A stretch of DNA of 64,000 nt. Origin: Bacillota bacterium (lineage in GTDB: Bacteria; Bacillota; Negativicutes; Sporomusales; Sporomusaceae). Made by a program: the position numbers and the translations under genes. The notes below the pieces were generated by a model. That model saw only the letters and a program-made list of their open reading frames with translations. It had not been told where the DNA came from and searched no databases. Location of the stretch: NCBI GenBank assembly GCA_023443285.1, contig JAEZVB010000002.1, positions 1-64,000 on the forward strand, written 5' to 3'. Numbering within the stretch: the stretch's first letter is position 1; each line of letters begins with the position of its first letter. Below, piece by piece: positions 26,251-35,322 of the stretch.

Positions 26251-29200
26251 TTATACTGTTTCTTTTTCTCCGGCCAAACTGCTAAACAGTTTGATCAGCA
26301 CCTCAATCAGCGGCAAAGCAATCCGGGAAGCAGCAAGGCGCATGGTCTCCGGCGGCCCAGGAAGTAAAGACAATTTACCAGGGAAAAGGTTCCTGGCCTT
26401 AGCTAAACCATCTTCAGCTACATTAGGAGTATCCCCAAAGACAATTTCTACCCTACCATCCCGTTCGGTGATTGAACGAATCCCCAGGCGTCGTGCCAGG
26501 TTCTTTATGCGGGCAACGCCTAAAAGGTTGGTCACAGGCAGCGGCGGCTCACCAAAGCGGTCAATAAGTTCGTCAAGCAGCTCGCTCAGATGCTCCTCCT
26601 GCCGAACGGCGGCAATCCGCTGATATATTTCAATCTTGTGCATAGCATCACTGATATAATCACCAGTAAGATAAGCATCAATTGTCAGCTCAATGGAAGG
26701 TTCCGGCGGCGGCAGTGCTACTTTTCCTGTTTTTAGTTCCTCGACAGCTTCGTCTAATAACCGGCAATACATTTCAAAGCCGACGCTGACAATGTGACCA
26801 TGCTGCTCCCGTCCTAGGAGATTGCCGGCTCCCCGGATCTCTAGATCGCGCATAGCAATTTTGAAGCCAGAACCCAATTCTGCAAACTCTTTGATGGCCT
26901 GCAGCCGTTTTTCCGCGACTTCTGTTAGTACTTTATCCTGGCGATAAGTAAAATAGGCGTAGGCCATCCGATGAGACCGGCCTACCCGACCGCGCATTTG
27001 ATATAGCTGAGACAAACCAAAGTGATCGGCATCATAGACAATAATCGTATTGGCATTAGATACGTCTAAGCCATTTTCAATGATACTGGTACAAAGCAGT
27101 ACATCGTCCCGACCTTCATAAAAGTCAAGCATAACTTGTTCTAACAGTTCCTCCGGCATCTGACCATGACCAGTCTTAATGGTGGCATCCGGCAGTATTT
27201 CGGTCAGCCGTTGCCTGATTTTATCAATCGTTTGCACCCGGTTATACACGAAATACACCTGGCCGCTTCGTTTCAATTCACGAACAATGGCCTCGCGAAT
27301 AATTTCTTCATTATACTCGACAACATAACTTTGCACCGGAAACCGATCCTCCGGCGGTGTCTCGATAATGCTCATATCCCGTGCACCCACAAGCGACATA
27401 TGGAGCGTGCGTGGAATGGGAGTAGCACTTAAGGTAAGCACATCTAAATTCGCGCGCCACTTTTTCATCTTTTCCTTTTGGGCTACACCAAAACGCTGTT
27501 CTTCATCAACAATTAAAAGTCCAATATCTTTAAATACCACGTCAGACTGTAAAATCCGATGCGTACCAATAAGCACATCCACTTTGCCCTGCGCCAGTTT
27601 TTGCAAGGTTGCTTTTTGCTCGCGCGCACTACGGAAGCGGCTGATAACGTCAACTACTGTACCAAAATCCGCAAAACGGGAAGTAAAGGTCTGAAAATGT
27701 TGCTGCGCCAATACAGTCGTCGGCACTAACACTGCCACCTGTTTACCACCCATAACGGCTTTAAAGGCAGCCCGAATAGCCACCTCAGTCTTGCCAAAGC
27801 CAACATCACCACAGAGCAATCGATCCATTGGACGAGGCTGCTCCATATCCTGTTTAACTTCGGCAATGGCCTGCAATTGATCAGGTGTTTCTTCATAAGC
27901 AAATGCGTCCTCAAATTCCCGTTGCCACGGTGTATCCGGACCAAAGGCATACCCAACCTGTAATTGGCGCTGGGCGTAAAGCCCGATAAGTTCTTTTGCC
28001 ATATCAGCAACGGCAGCCTTAGCTTTAGTCTTAACTTTTAGCCAGTCACTGCCGCCCATTTTGCTAAGGCGTGGCACTTCGCCCTCAGAACCAATATATT
28101 TCTGTAACAAACCCACTTGATCAGTGGGCACATAGAGCTTATCGTCGCCAGCATAGCGAATATGGAGATAGTCTTTATGGACACCTCCTACTTCCAGCGT
28201 TTGTACCCCGACATATTTACCGATACCATGATTGACATGAACAACATAATCACCCAGATTAATATCGCGGAAATATGTAATTTGCTGTTCCTTGCCCACA
28301 CGCGGCCGCCGTTTCTTCTTTTGGCGCCCGAAGATATCAAACTCAGTAAGTACTACCAGCTTGGCCTGGGGAAACTCAAAGCCACCAGATAACGTACCAG
28401 TTACTATCACAACAGCACCCGGTATTAATGGCATCGGCCCAGCCTGAGCCGTAATTGCGGTTATGCCCTCATCTGCAAGATTGCGCTCTATATTAACGGC
28501 CTTATCATAATTAGACATAAATAAAACAATATGATTGCGTTTATCCTGCCAGCTTTTAATCTCGCTAATCAAAAGATCAATCTGGCGATGAAAGGGTGCA
28601 ATGCCTTTGGTGGTAATACTGATAATTTCCGTTGGCTGCACACTGGGTATCTTTTGTAACAGCAATGATAAATAAATTACATTATATTGCTGACAAGCCG
28701 TTACGAGTTCAGGCCAAGCAAAAACCCGCCGCTTACACTCGGGGTTTTCCTTGACCAGCTTAGCCATCTGTTCTCGCAGCCGTGCCGGTTCATCAACTAT
28801 CGTAGTCGCCCCTGCCGGCAAATACGATACAAACACCGCTGATTTGCCACTTTGGGCTACTTCTGTTAATGGCATGATGTCAGCCAATTGCAAATCCTTT
28901 ATCGAGCGCTGGCTAACTTGATCAAATTCACGAAGTGAGTCGACCTCGTCCCCAAACAGCTCAAGCCGGAGCGGCAAACTCCGGTTAACAGCAAATATAT
29001 CAATAATTCCGCCGCGCACACTAAACTGGCCGGCACTATCCACTTGGTCAACCCGTTCATAACCAAATTCAACCAGCGAACTTACAAGCTCTTCCCGGCT
29101 TATCACACTATCGTGATGAATGGTTATGCGGCTGTTTAGAAAATCCTGCTTCGATAATACCTTTTGCATGGCCGCTTCCACTGTCGCCAAAACTATCAGC

Positions 29201-29559
29201 TTCTCGCCTCTAGCCAGCCGATTCAAAACATCCATCCGCTTTGCCGCCAGCTCAACACTTTTAGCTGCCGCGGCAAAAGTTACTAGATCTAGGGCGGGCA
29301 GTTCCACCACCGGCACCTCTGGCAACAGAGCAGCAAAATCATTTCTAAATACATCAATAGCTTCCTGATTGGCGGCAAGAATTACGGTTGGCCGCATTGC
29401 TGCCTGAAAAGCAGCCGCTAAAAACACACTCTTTTGGGCGCCTGTCATTCCATAAATCAGACTTTGCCCATTTGCCAAAGCAAATGCCGCCTGAGCCTGA
29501 CGTAAGGCTTTATCCTCAGTTAACGCTGAGAATAGTGTTATACTCGTTTTTTCTCCCAT
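26251..29559 (-). CDS. mfd: Transcription-repair coupling factor Mfd
   Basis: The 1102-residue protein shows the Mfd domains: UvrB-like N-terminal part, the RNA polymerase-interacting domain with GDYVVHVNHGIGKYVG (about 430-445), the translocase with Walker A CGDVGFGKTEVA, DEEQ box in LLIVDEEQRFGV, SATPIPRT, QMRGRVGRS, and the C-terminal TRCF domain. It frees RNA polymerase stalled at lesions and recruits UvrA. A GATGAGG site precedes the ATG at 29559. Placement between fin and spoVT is the Bacillus order. No clear terminator is visible in the 186 bases after it. Confidence 0.97.
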   Translation of the reverse strand: MGEKTSITLFSALTEDKALRQAQAAFALANGQSLIYGMTGAQKSVFLAAAFQAAMRPTVILAANQEAIDVFRNDFAALLPEVPVVELPALDLVTFAAAAKSVELAAKRMDVLNRLARGEKLIVLATVEAAMQKVLSKQDFLNSRITIHHDSVISREELVSSLVEFGYERVDQVDSAGQFSVRGGIIDIFAVNRSLPLRLELFGDEVDSLREFDQVSQRSIKDLQLADIMPLTEVAQSGKSAVFVSYLPAGATTIVDEPARLREQMAKLVKENPECKRRVFAWPELVTACQQYNVIYLSLLLQKIPSVQPTEIISITTKGIAPFHRQIDLLISEIKSWQDKRNHIVLFMSNYDKAVNIERNLADEGITAITAQAGPMPLIPGAVVIVTGTLSGGFEFPQAKLVVLTEFDIFGRQKKKRRPRVGKEQQITYFRDINLGDYVVHVNHGIGKYVGVQTLEVGGVHKDYLHIRYAGDDKLYVPTDQVGLLQKYIGSEGEVPRLSKMGGSDWLKVKTKAKAAVADMAKELIGLYAQRQLQVGYAFGPDTPWQREFEDAFAYEETPDQLQAIAEVKQDMEQPRPMDRLLCGDVGFGKTEVAIRAAFKAVMGGKQVAVLVPTTVLAQQHFQTFTSRFADFGTVVDVISRFRSAREQKATLQKLAQGKVDVLIGTHRILQSDVVFKDIGLLIVDEEQRFGVAQKEKMKKWRANLDVLTLSATPIPRTLHMSLVGARDMSIIETPPEDRFPVQSYVVEYNEEIIREAIVRELKRSGQVYFVYNRVQTIDKIRQRLTEILPDATIKTGHGQMPEELLEQVMLDFYEGRDDVLLCTSIIENGLDVSNANTIIVYDADHFGLSQLYQMRGRVGRSHRMAYAYFTYRQDKVLTEVAEKRLQAIKEFAELGSGFKIAMRDLEIRGAGNLLGREQHGHIVSVGFEMYCRLLDEAVEELKTGKVALPPPEPSIELTIDAYLTGDYISDAMHKIEIYQRIAAVRQEEHLSELLDELIDRFGEPPLPVTNLLGVARIKNLARRLGIRSITERDGRVEIVFGDTPNVAEDGLAKARNLFPGKLSLLPGPPETMRLAASRIALPLIEVLIKLFSSLAGEKETV

Positions 29560-29586
29560 AAAAACCTCATCCGTCTCGGTAGTACC

Positions 29587-29618
29587 AAAAGGGCTTTAGC
29601 CTATGCTAAAGCCCTTTT
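29587..29618. terminator. Terminator between fin and mfd
   Basis: AAAAGGGCTTTAGC pairs perfectly with GCTAAAGCCCTTTT around CTAT; a T-rich tract follows in either direction. mfd must therefore use read-through or a promoter in the short remaining gap. Confidence 0.85.
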
Positions 29619-29651
29619 ATATTTACTTTGAGTCTTTTTTAAAACTGTGGG

Positions 29652-29903
29652 CTAATGGATATAACCTTTATTCGCAAGAGCCGGCATACCTAATGCAAGT
29701 GTATCATCCAGTCCTATGACGGTTATACAGCTATCACACAGTGATTTTACATAAATTGCATTTTGCGCAACGTCAGTCTTAATTATATCCTGACGTTCCT
29801 GGTCAGTCAAGCAATCAAAGCCAAATTTCACCTCATCGACTTCATCTACTTCTAATGTATCAATCTGTTCGCCACAATATTCACAGGTATAAAAAATTTT
29901 CAT
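29652..29903 (-). CDS. fin: Fin-family anti-sigma-F factor
   Basis: The 83-residue protein has two zinc-knuckle-like pairs, YTCEYCGEQIDTLE and SLCDSCITVIGLDD, around GFDCLTDQERQDII, which matches the Fin (YabK) pattern. In Bacillus Fin is made in the forespore and shuts off sigma-F so that sigma-G can take over. It sits immediately upstream of mfd, as in Bacillus. The start overlaps the stop of the membrane protein gene by four bases. The family is short, so the call leans on both the cysteine pattern and synteny. Confidence 0.82.
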   Translation of the reverse strand: MKIFYTCEYCGEQIDTLEVDEVDEVKFGFDCLTDQERQDIIKTDVAQNAIYVKSLCDSCITVIGLDDTLALGMPALANKGYIH

Positions 29904-30319
29904 GGCTTATCCCTCTTTCTTGGCTTGTCAGCAATTTTATTTGCCACTAACTTCACAATGGTTAGATTATAGGCCAGATGCAGGGTAATACCGGCAGCTA
30001 ATCCCAGCCACAGACTACCAGTCATCCCCAAAATACCAACAGTACCCGCACCAAACATACTATGTCCGACTATGCTTAAGAGCGGTGCCACTAGCTCATC
30101 ACTACTCCTGTAGTACCAGTCGTAGCCAGCTTCAATAATACCAAATAGCACGTGTACGGTGATGATATCAGCTCCCAAATAATAAGCAAACAACGTTTTG
30201 GCAGCTTCCTCGACAACCGGGCCTGCACTTATAATGGTCACTGCCCCCAGGTAATACAGTAAGAGTTTATTTAGTAAAAAACTCAAACTTGCCATAAGAA
30301 CGGCAATAATATAGGCCAT
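29900..30319 (-). CDS. Small PrsW-like membrane protein (putative intramembrane protease)
   Basis: The 139-residue protein is mostly hydrophobic helices and shows the spaced motifs of glutamate/histidine intramembrane proteases: GPVVEEAAKTLFAYY (EExxK), FGIIEAGYDW, SIVGHSMFG and ITLHLAYN. These resemble PrsW/CPBP proteins, although PrsW is longer. ATG at 30319 follows GAGG; an upstream TTG is less likely. It is coupled to fin by an ATGA overlap, suggesting a sporulation-related job such as cleavage of a membrane regulator. That is inference; PrsW itself acts on the anti-sigma factor RsiW. Confidence 0.6.
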   Translation of the reverse strand: MAYIIAVLMASLSFLLNKLLLYYLGAVTIISAGPVVEEAAKTLFAYYLGADIITVHVLFGIIEAGYDWYYRSSDELVAPLLSIVGHSMFGAGTVGILGMTGSLWLGLAAGITLHLAYNLTIVKLVANKIADKPRKRDKP

Positions 30320-30529
30320 TGTTTTTCCTCGCAATACGTGAGGGTACTAGCTGAATTTTTTTCTCTCTATATAGCAGCAAGATTATCATTATTATTCCCC
30401 ACAAAAACAGTTGTGTATACAACACCGCTATCCGGTATTTTTTATCATACCAGTTTGAAAAGAAAGGAAAAACTTGCATACATAGCGAAATACTAGAAAT
30501 ACTATATCGATAACTTTGGAGGGATAACC

Positions 30530-31582
30530 TTGCAGAAATCATTTAAATCGTTATTGCGCCTGGTGGCATTGGCGCTAACTGTTATCTGGTGCCTACCGGC
30601 TCTAGCTATGGCAGCAAAACAACCTGAACTGCCGCCGGCACCGGTTAAAATCACCTTAATGGCCACAAGTAGGGTTAACGGTCATATTATTGACTGGGAT
30701 TATAAGTTCCCAAGAACAGCCGAATTCGGACTTGTGAAGGTGGCTACTCTAGTCAAGGAACAACGCGTCAATAATGGGTACACCATATTGATTGATCAGG
30801 GCAGTATGTTATCAGGCTCTGCGTTAACCGACTATTTTGCCACTACACCATCCAAAATGGCTAACCCCATGATAACCATGTACAATGCGCTCGGTTATGA
30901 TGCCGTAGTGCTTGGTCCTGGGGAACTCACCTATGGTTCGGCGTACTTATCAAAAGTATTATCAACTGCCAATTTTCCTATGTTGTCAGCTAATGCCCAG
31001 AGTACAGATAAAACCAAGCTGGCATTTAAGCCCTATATTATTAAAGAATTTAATGTAGGCAAAGATAAAAAGAAAGAAATCATCCGCATTGGCATTATTG
31101 GTACATCCTCTATTGGTCCTGATGCACCTGATCATTCTAAGCTCACGTTTACCGACCAGAAAACTGCTATTGATGACATCATCAAAAAAATTGGCGGAAA
31201 GGTTGACGCCATTGTTATTGTCAAAAATGAAAGCATTGAGGTCAACGGCATTGCAGCCGCGACTCATGGCAGATTTGGCATTACCACCGCCAACCCCGGC
31301 AAGTTCGGCAGCAGCCTAAGCAAAACCGATCTAACCTTTGAAAAAATAGGAAAGAAATGGTTGCTTACTAATACTGACACAGCCAACATTTACTCAGTTA
31401 CAGCCAAAGCAGATAAGGTCATGACTGATACCGCTTGGCCTTATCATGATGCTACTCTGCAACACTTGCATGCAGTCAAAACCGCTGCTGCAGCTACGAC
31501 TACGACTCAAGAAGTATCACAGTCACCTGCTCAAATACCGCCACAAGAGTCAGTGCAGGAACAAGCGCAACTACCAAAATAG
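30530..31582 (+). CDS. Secreted 5'-nucleotidase-like protein lacking metal ligands
   Basis: The 350-residue protein starts with TTG at 30530 behind GGAGGG and has a signal peptide (about 1-28, ending ALAMAA). The next 200 residues follow the UshA-type metallophosphatase fold, but each metal-site motif is altered: the usual TxDLHG is TSRVNG, GDTxQG is GSMLSG (in IDQGSMLSGSALTDY) and LGNHE is LGPGE (in YDAVVLGPGELTYG). The C-terminal nucleotidase domain is absent and the tail is a Gln/Pro/Ala-rich stretch. It is therefore probably a non-catalytic binding or structural protein at the cell surface. Two terminators follow. Confidence 0.72.
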   Translation: MQKSFKSLLRLVALALTVIWCLPALAMAAKQPELPPAPVKITLMATSRVNGHIIDWDYKFPRTAEFGLVKVATLVKEQRVNNGYTILIDQGSMLSGSALTDYFATTPSKMANPMITMYNALGYDAVVLGPGELTYGSAYLSKVLSTANFPMLSANAQSTDKTKLAFKPYIIKEFNVGKDKKKEIIRIGIIGTSSIGPDAPDHSKLTFTDQKTAIDDIIKKIGGKVDAIVIVKNESIEVNGIAAATHGRFGITTANPGKFGSSLSKTDLTFEKIGKKWLLTNTDTANIYSVTAKADKVMTDTAWPYHDATLQHLHAVKTAAAATTTTQEVSQSPAQIPPQESVQEQAQLPK

Positions 31583-31594
31583 CAAATGAAGTAT

Positions 31595-31620
31595 AAGGCC
31601 CGGCATAAATGCCGGGCCTT
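31595..31620 (+). terminator. Hairpin after the nucleotidase-like gene
   Basis: AAGGCCCGGCAT pairs perfectly with ATGCCGGGCCTT across two bases, 13 bases after the stop. The U tract is weak. Confidence 0.7.
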
Positions 31621-31650
31621 ACCTTATTCCCTTACCAACTATCATAACGA

Positions 31651-31696
31651 AACAGGTATACGCTGATAGCTAGCTAACTGCGTATACCTGTTTTTT
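31651..31696. terminator. Terminator shared by convergent genes
   Basis: AACAGGTATACGC pairs with GCGTATACCTGTT around a 16-base loop that contains GCTAGC; TTTTTT follows on the plus strand. The stop codon of the minus-strand M23 gene lies in this T run. Confidence 0.75.
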
Positions 31697-32582
31697 AGGG
31701 CAAAAAGCCTACCGGATCCACGGGTTGACCATCTTTTTGAATTTCAAAATGCAAGTGCGGCCCAGTTGAATTACCAGTGCTCCCCATAGAGGCAATTCGC
31801 TGACCGGCTCGCACATATTGACCTCTTTCCACATAGTAATCATCCAGGTGGCCATATAAGCTTACATAACCGCTGCCATGGTCAATCATTACGGTATAGC
31901 CATACCCGCCTCGCCACCCCGCCCAAATAACCTGACCGCTCCGCGCAGACATAACGTAAGTGCCAATGTCATTGGCAATATCGACGCCAGCATGAAGTCG
32001 TCCCCACCTCCAGCCAAAACCTGAAGATATCTCACCTCTTGTTGGCCAAAGAAATCGGCTGACTGAAGCCCTGGCTACCGCCGTGTTGGCTCTGGCCCGT
32101 CCGCCAGGAATAAATAGTTGTTCGCCGACATCTATCTGATCACTGCTTTTCGTATTGGCTGATTTAATTGCATCTACCGTTACACCATATGTATAAGCAA
32201 TATCCGATAAGGTATCACCAGTCTTTGCCTGGTGTACAAGCCCTTTCTTGGGTAAAACAATGAGCTGGTCACCCGGATGAATAAGCTCACTGACGCCCGG
32301 ATTTGCTGCTATTAAAGTCTCTACATCAATACCATATTGCTCAGCTATACCTGATAAGGTATCTCCAGCCTCCACAGTATATCGCTTAATCTCTTGTTGT
32401 GACTGCGAGACAGCTACTGGTGCCTCGACAACCTGAGTTTCGCTTGCAGGTGGAACTTGGATAGCTTCCGGTAGAGCTTTGGTTCCGCTCGGAAAAGCCC
32501 ATACACTGGCTAACAGGGCGGCTCCCCCTAGAAAAGCCCATGACTGTCTAGTCTTACATTTCAGCAAATGCAAATACCTCAC
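31695..32582 (-). CDS. LysM-containing M23 metallopeptidase
   Basis: The 295-residue protein has an N-terminal basic region and membrane/signal segment (about 14-33), two LysM modules (about 67-110, YTVEAGDTLSGIAEQYGID; and about 115-160, HQAKTGDTLSDIAYTYGV) and a C-terminal M23 domain with SGFGWR, HAGVDIAND, a YGHLDDYYV loop and GPHLHFEI, giving the complete zinc set. It should bind and cut peptidoglycan cross-links outside the membrane. Similar LysM-M23 proteins act in division or spore engulfment; which applies here cannot be told. Confidence 0.88.
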   Translation of the reverse strand: MRYLHLLKCKTRQSWAFLGGAALLASVWAFPSGTKALPEAIQVPPASETQVVEAPVAVSQSQQEIKRYTVEAGDTLSGIAEQYGIDVETLIAANPGVSELIHPGDQLIVLPKKGLVHQAKTGDTLSDIAYTYGVTVDAIKSANTKSSDQIDVGEQLFIPGGRARANTAVARASVSRFLWPTRGEISSGFGWRWGRLHAGVDIANDIGTYVMSARSGQVIWAGWRGGYGYTVMIDHGSGYVSLYGHLDDYYVERGQYVRAGQRIASMGSTGNSTGPHLHFEIQKDGQPVDPVGFLP

Positions 32583-32750
32583 CTCGCTAACTGGTTAATT
32601 AGGATTCGCAGCCTGCAAGCCTGCAAACCAATCTGCGAACGTACGACTCCCAGTATTAGCATAAGCAATTGCACGATAAAATATGCATAACTTGGATTAT
32701 TTTTCTGCAAATCGGGTGGTGTTACTATCTCCTTCCAAAAATAAAAAAAA

Positions 32751-32820
32751 CGAGACTGCTTCACCGCATTTACTCACAATGACAACTGAGAAGTCATTGT
32801 AATGCATTGAAGCAATCCCG
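32751..32820. repeat. Palindromic repeat element, copy 3
   Basis: A 70-bp imperfect palindrome: CGAGACTGCTTCA pairs with TGAAGCAATCCCG (two mismatches), GCATT with AATGC and ACAATGAC with GTCATTGT. It lies 25 bases past the glpX stop, so it is a likely terminator. It belongs with the elements at 19186 and 20855. Confidence 0.7.
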
Positions 32821-32844
32821 TTAGGTAATCTTAGTTTTATAATA

Positions 32845-33810
32845 CTATACCCGCTTAATAAGCATAGGCTTCTTGTCAAACTTATGAATAGCGTCAACAA
32901 ATCGAATGGTTCCGGTCGAGGCACGCATTACCAGTGAATGTGTGCGGGCACCGCCGCCAAAATAGCGAACTCCGTTCAAAAGGTCACCTTGGGTAATGGC
33001 TGTTGCCGCAAAAATCACGTCGTCCCCTTTAACTAAATCATCTAAGGTTAATACCTTATTGATATCCGCAATTCCCATGGCCTTAGCCCTTTCGATATCT
33101 GCATCGCCTTCTGGCCATAATCTGCCTTGCATGTCGCCGCCCAGGCATTTAATGGCAGCAGCAGCTAGTACACCCTCAGGAGCGCCACCGATACCGAGTA
33201 GCATATGTACGCCGGTGCCTTCAATAGCCGCATTGATCGCAGGTGATACGTCACCATCAGAAATCAACTTAATTCGGGCGCCCGCATCACGCGCTTCTTT
33301 GATAATAGCAGCATGACGCGGCCGGTCGAGAATTACTATTGTGACATCTTCTACTTTGCGGTTAAGTGCGGCAGCAACGGCTTTAAGGTTTTCTGTCACT
33401 GGCGCATTGATATCGATTTTGCCTTTAGCCATCGGACCAACGGCAATTTTATCCATATACATATCAGGTGCATGCAGCAAGTTACCGCGCGGCGCAATGG
33501 CCAGTACGGCAATAGATCCTGGCAAGCCCTTGGCGACCAAGTTCGTCCCCTCTAATGGGTCAACGGCAATATCCACTTCCAGGCCGCCATGACCAACTTC
33601 TTCACCAATATACAGCATCGGCGCCTCATCCATCTCACCTTCGCCGATAACAACTTGTCCACTTATATTTACACTATCAAAGGCAACACGCATAGCATCC
33701 ACGGCCGCTTGGTCGGCGGCTATTTTATCACCCCGCCCCATCCAGCGACCACAAGCAACTGCGGCAGCCTCGGTAACTCTTACAAATTCTAATGCCAATT
33801 CACGTTCCAT
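32845..33810 (-). CDS. glpX: Fructose-1,6-bisphosphatase class II
   Basis: The 321-residue protein matches GlpX: GRGDKIAADQAAVDAMR, VVIGEGEMDEAPMLYIGEEVG, VDIAVDPLEGTNLVAKGLPG and LLGIGGAPEGVLAAAAIKCL, covering the metal-binding acidic residues. It removes the 1-phosphate of fructose-1,6-bisphosphate in gluconeogenesis. It is next to the transaldolase-type gene, as in the Bacillus glpX-ywjH neighbourhood, with a 26-base gap. The palindromic repeat follows. Confidence 0.96.
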   Translation of the reverse strand: MERELALEFVRVTEAAAVACGRWMGRGDKIAADQAAVDAMRVAFDSVNISGQVVIGEGEMDEAPMLYIGEEVGHGGLEVDIAVDPLEGTNLVAKGLPGSIAVLAIAPRGNLLHAPDMYMDKIAVGPMAKGKIDINAPVTENLKAVAAALNRKVEDVTIVILDRPRHAAIIKEARDAGARIKLISDGDVSPAINAAIEGTGVHMLLGIGGAPEGVLAAAAIKCLGGDMQGRLWPEGDADIERAKAMGIADINKVLTLDDLVKGDDVIFAATAITQGDLLNGVRYFGGGARTHSLVMRASTGTIRFVDAIHKFDKKPMLIKRV

Positions 33811-33836
33811 CTACTACATCTCCTTAAATTGTAACC

Positions 33837-34481
33837 TTACAGATTGGCTTTTTGCCAATCTTCCAGAAAACGTTTAATACCTGCATCTGTCAGTGGATGC
33901 TGCAACAGTGACTTTAGTACTTTGGCTGGAACAGTGGAAATATGCGCTCCTGCCAGCGCCGCCTGCGTAACATGCAGGGGATGCCTGATACTGGCAGCAA
34001 TAATTTCAGTCTCAATCCCATGGATAGTAAAAATATCAGCCGTATCCTTAATAAGCGCAATACCATCCTGACTTATATCATCAAGACGCCCAACAAAAGG
34101 ACTAACAAAAGCAGCTCCTGCCCGTGCAGCCATTAGCGCCTGGTTGGCCGAAAAAATCAGAGTTACATTGGTTTTAATGCCCTCTGCCGCAAGGGCATTG
34201 GCGGTTTTTAAACCATCAACCGTTACCGGTACCTTAATTACCACATTATCGCCAAGCTTGGCTAGTTCACGCGCTTCCGGCAGCATCGTATCAAACTCAG
34301 TACCAATAACCTCAGCACTTACCGGCCCCGGGACAAGTGATGCAATCTCCTTAATCACCGCTTTAATATCCTGTTTTTCTTTAGCAATAAGCGATGGATT
34401 GGTGGTTACTCCTGCTACAACACCTATTGGCAAAATATCTTTTATCTCATCAATATTTGCTGTATCGAGAAAAAATTTCAC
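33837..34481 (-). CDS. tal: Transaldolase / fructose-6-phosphate aldolase family
   Basis: The 214-residue protein from GTG at 34481 begins with the usual KFFLDTANIDEI and has GVTTNPSLIAKE, the Schiff-base lysine in VVIKVPVT, VTLIFSANQALMAARAGAAFVSPFVGR and the C-terminal HPLTDAGIKRFLEDW. A GTG at 34496 would add five residues but has its purine-rich site with no spacing. The short type includes both TalC/transaldolases and FSA aldolases; Firmicute members in this position are usually transaldolases. Confidence 0.9.
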   Translation of the reverse strand: MKFFLDTANIDEIKDILPIGVVAGVTTNPSLIAKEKQDIKAVIKEIASLVPGPVSAEVIGTEFDTMLPEARELAKLGDNVVIKVPVTVDGLKTANALAAEGIKTNVTLIFSANQALMAARAGAAFVSPFVGRLDDISQDGIALIKDTADIFTIHGIETEIIAASIRHPLHVTQAALAGAHISTVPAKVLKSLLQHPLTDAGIKRFLEDWQKANL

Positions 34482-34522
34482 AGGTAACTCACTCACCTTC
34501 TCATTTTATTTTAGCAATATAC

Positions 34523-35158
34523 TCACTTGCGGCTGGTGCGCCTGAGCGGGGCTAATTCAATAACCCCCATTGCCGATAATCTCGCTAAATCCTGTTCATC
34601 TTTAGCCGAAATAAGCAGTCTACCCTCACATTGGCAGCAAGACAACTCAACAGCATCAACAAGCACATCAACCTCAACATCGGTATTACCACAAGAGCAG
34701 TATACCCCTCCCTGCTCTGCAATATCATGGATTTTATTTAAAATTTCCAGTAATATTTGTGAATTTTCTATCCCTGAACCGTCTGATTGTTCTTCTAGTT
34801 CACTGGCAAGACTAGCAACCTCTTGCTTATGTTTGTCAATCATTGCGGCAATCGCCCCTGGACTTCCAACAAAACCAAGTTCTAAATTTGCCTGATCACA
34901 ATATATTTTACTTGCTTTGGGTTGGCGAAACAAATTGCTGTCAAGAAAAATCAGGTGATTGGTCTCGCACACTACACAAGGAATATCTAAGAGATATTGA
35001 CGCCGCCCCGCAACAGATATAGACCCTTGTACTTGACCACAACTACAAGCAAGTTGACATGCTGAGTTGTTGATTGCAAACCGGGAGACATTATGCAGTT
35101 CAATTTTGCCACATCGTGGACAATACAATGCCAATGTTGAGACAGCGTTAATGATCAT
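34523..35158 (-). CDS. Zinc-ribbon-like hypothetical protein
   Basis: The 211-residue cytoplasmic protein has four cysteine pairs: CPRCG (about 13-17), CSCG (about 38-41), CVVCE (about 61-65) with a later lone Cys in IYCDQA, CSCGN (about 153) and CCQC (about 174), so it is probably a zinc or iron-sulfur protein. The middle (about 100-145) looks helical and Glu/Gln-rich. I do not recognise a named family. It stands between tal and spo0F, where Bacillus has fructose-bisphosphate aldolase. GGGGGG precedes the ATG. Confidence 0.6.
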   Translation of the reverse strand: MIINAVSTLALYCPRCGKIELHNVSRFAINNSACQLACSCGQVQGSISVAGRRQYLLDIPCVVCETNHLIFLDSNLFRQPKASKIYCDQANLELGFVGSPGAIAAMIDKHKQEVASLASELEEQSDGSGIENSQILLEILNKIHDIAEQGGVYCSCGNTDVEVDVLVDAVELSCCQCEGRLLISAKDEQDLARLSAMGVIELAPLRRTSRK

Positions 35159-35322
35159 GAATATCCCCCCTTTGTTTCCTGTATTTCGCCACCTGCGATA
35201 AAAATCCTGCCTACATACTACAACTTAGCAATATCAGGCATAAAGTAAGACCTACTATTGGCCTTCCCGTTACTGTTAGTCGCTTAAAATACTATCCCAT
35301 CTGGCTAAAGAAAGCAGCCAAC

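Noticed and set aside
32579..32924. Short minus-strand frames around the M23 start and the palindromic repeat
   Set aside because: They run through the repeat and the end of glpX in another frame and have no ribosome site.
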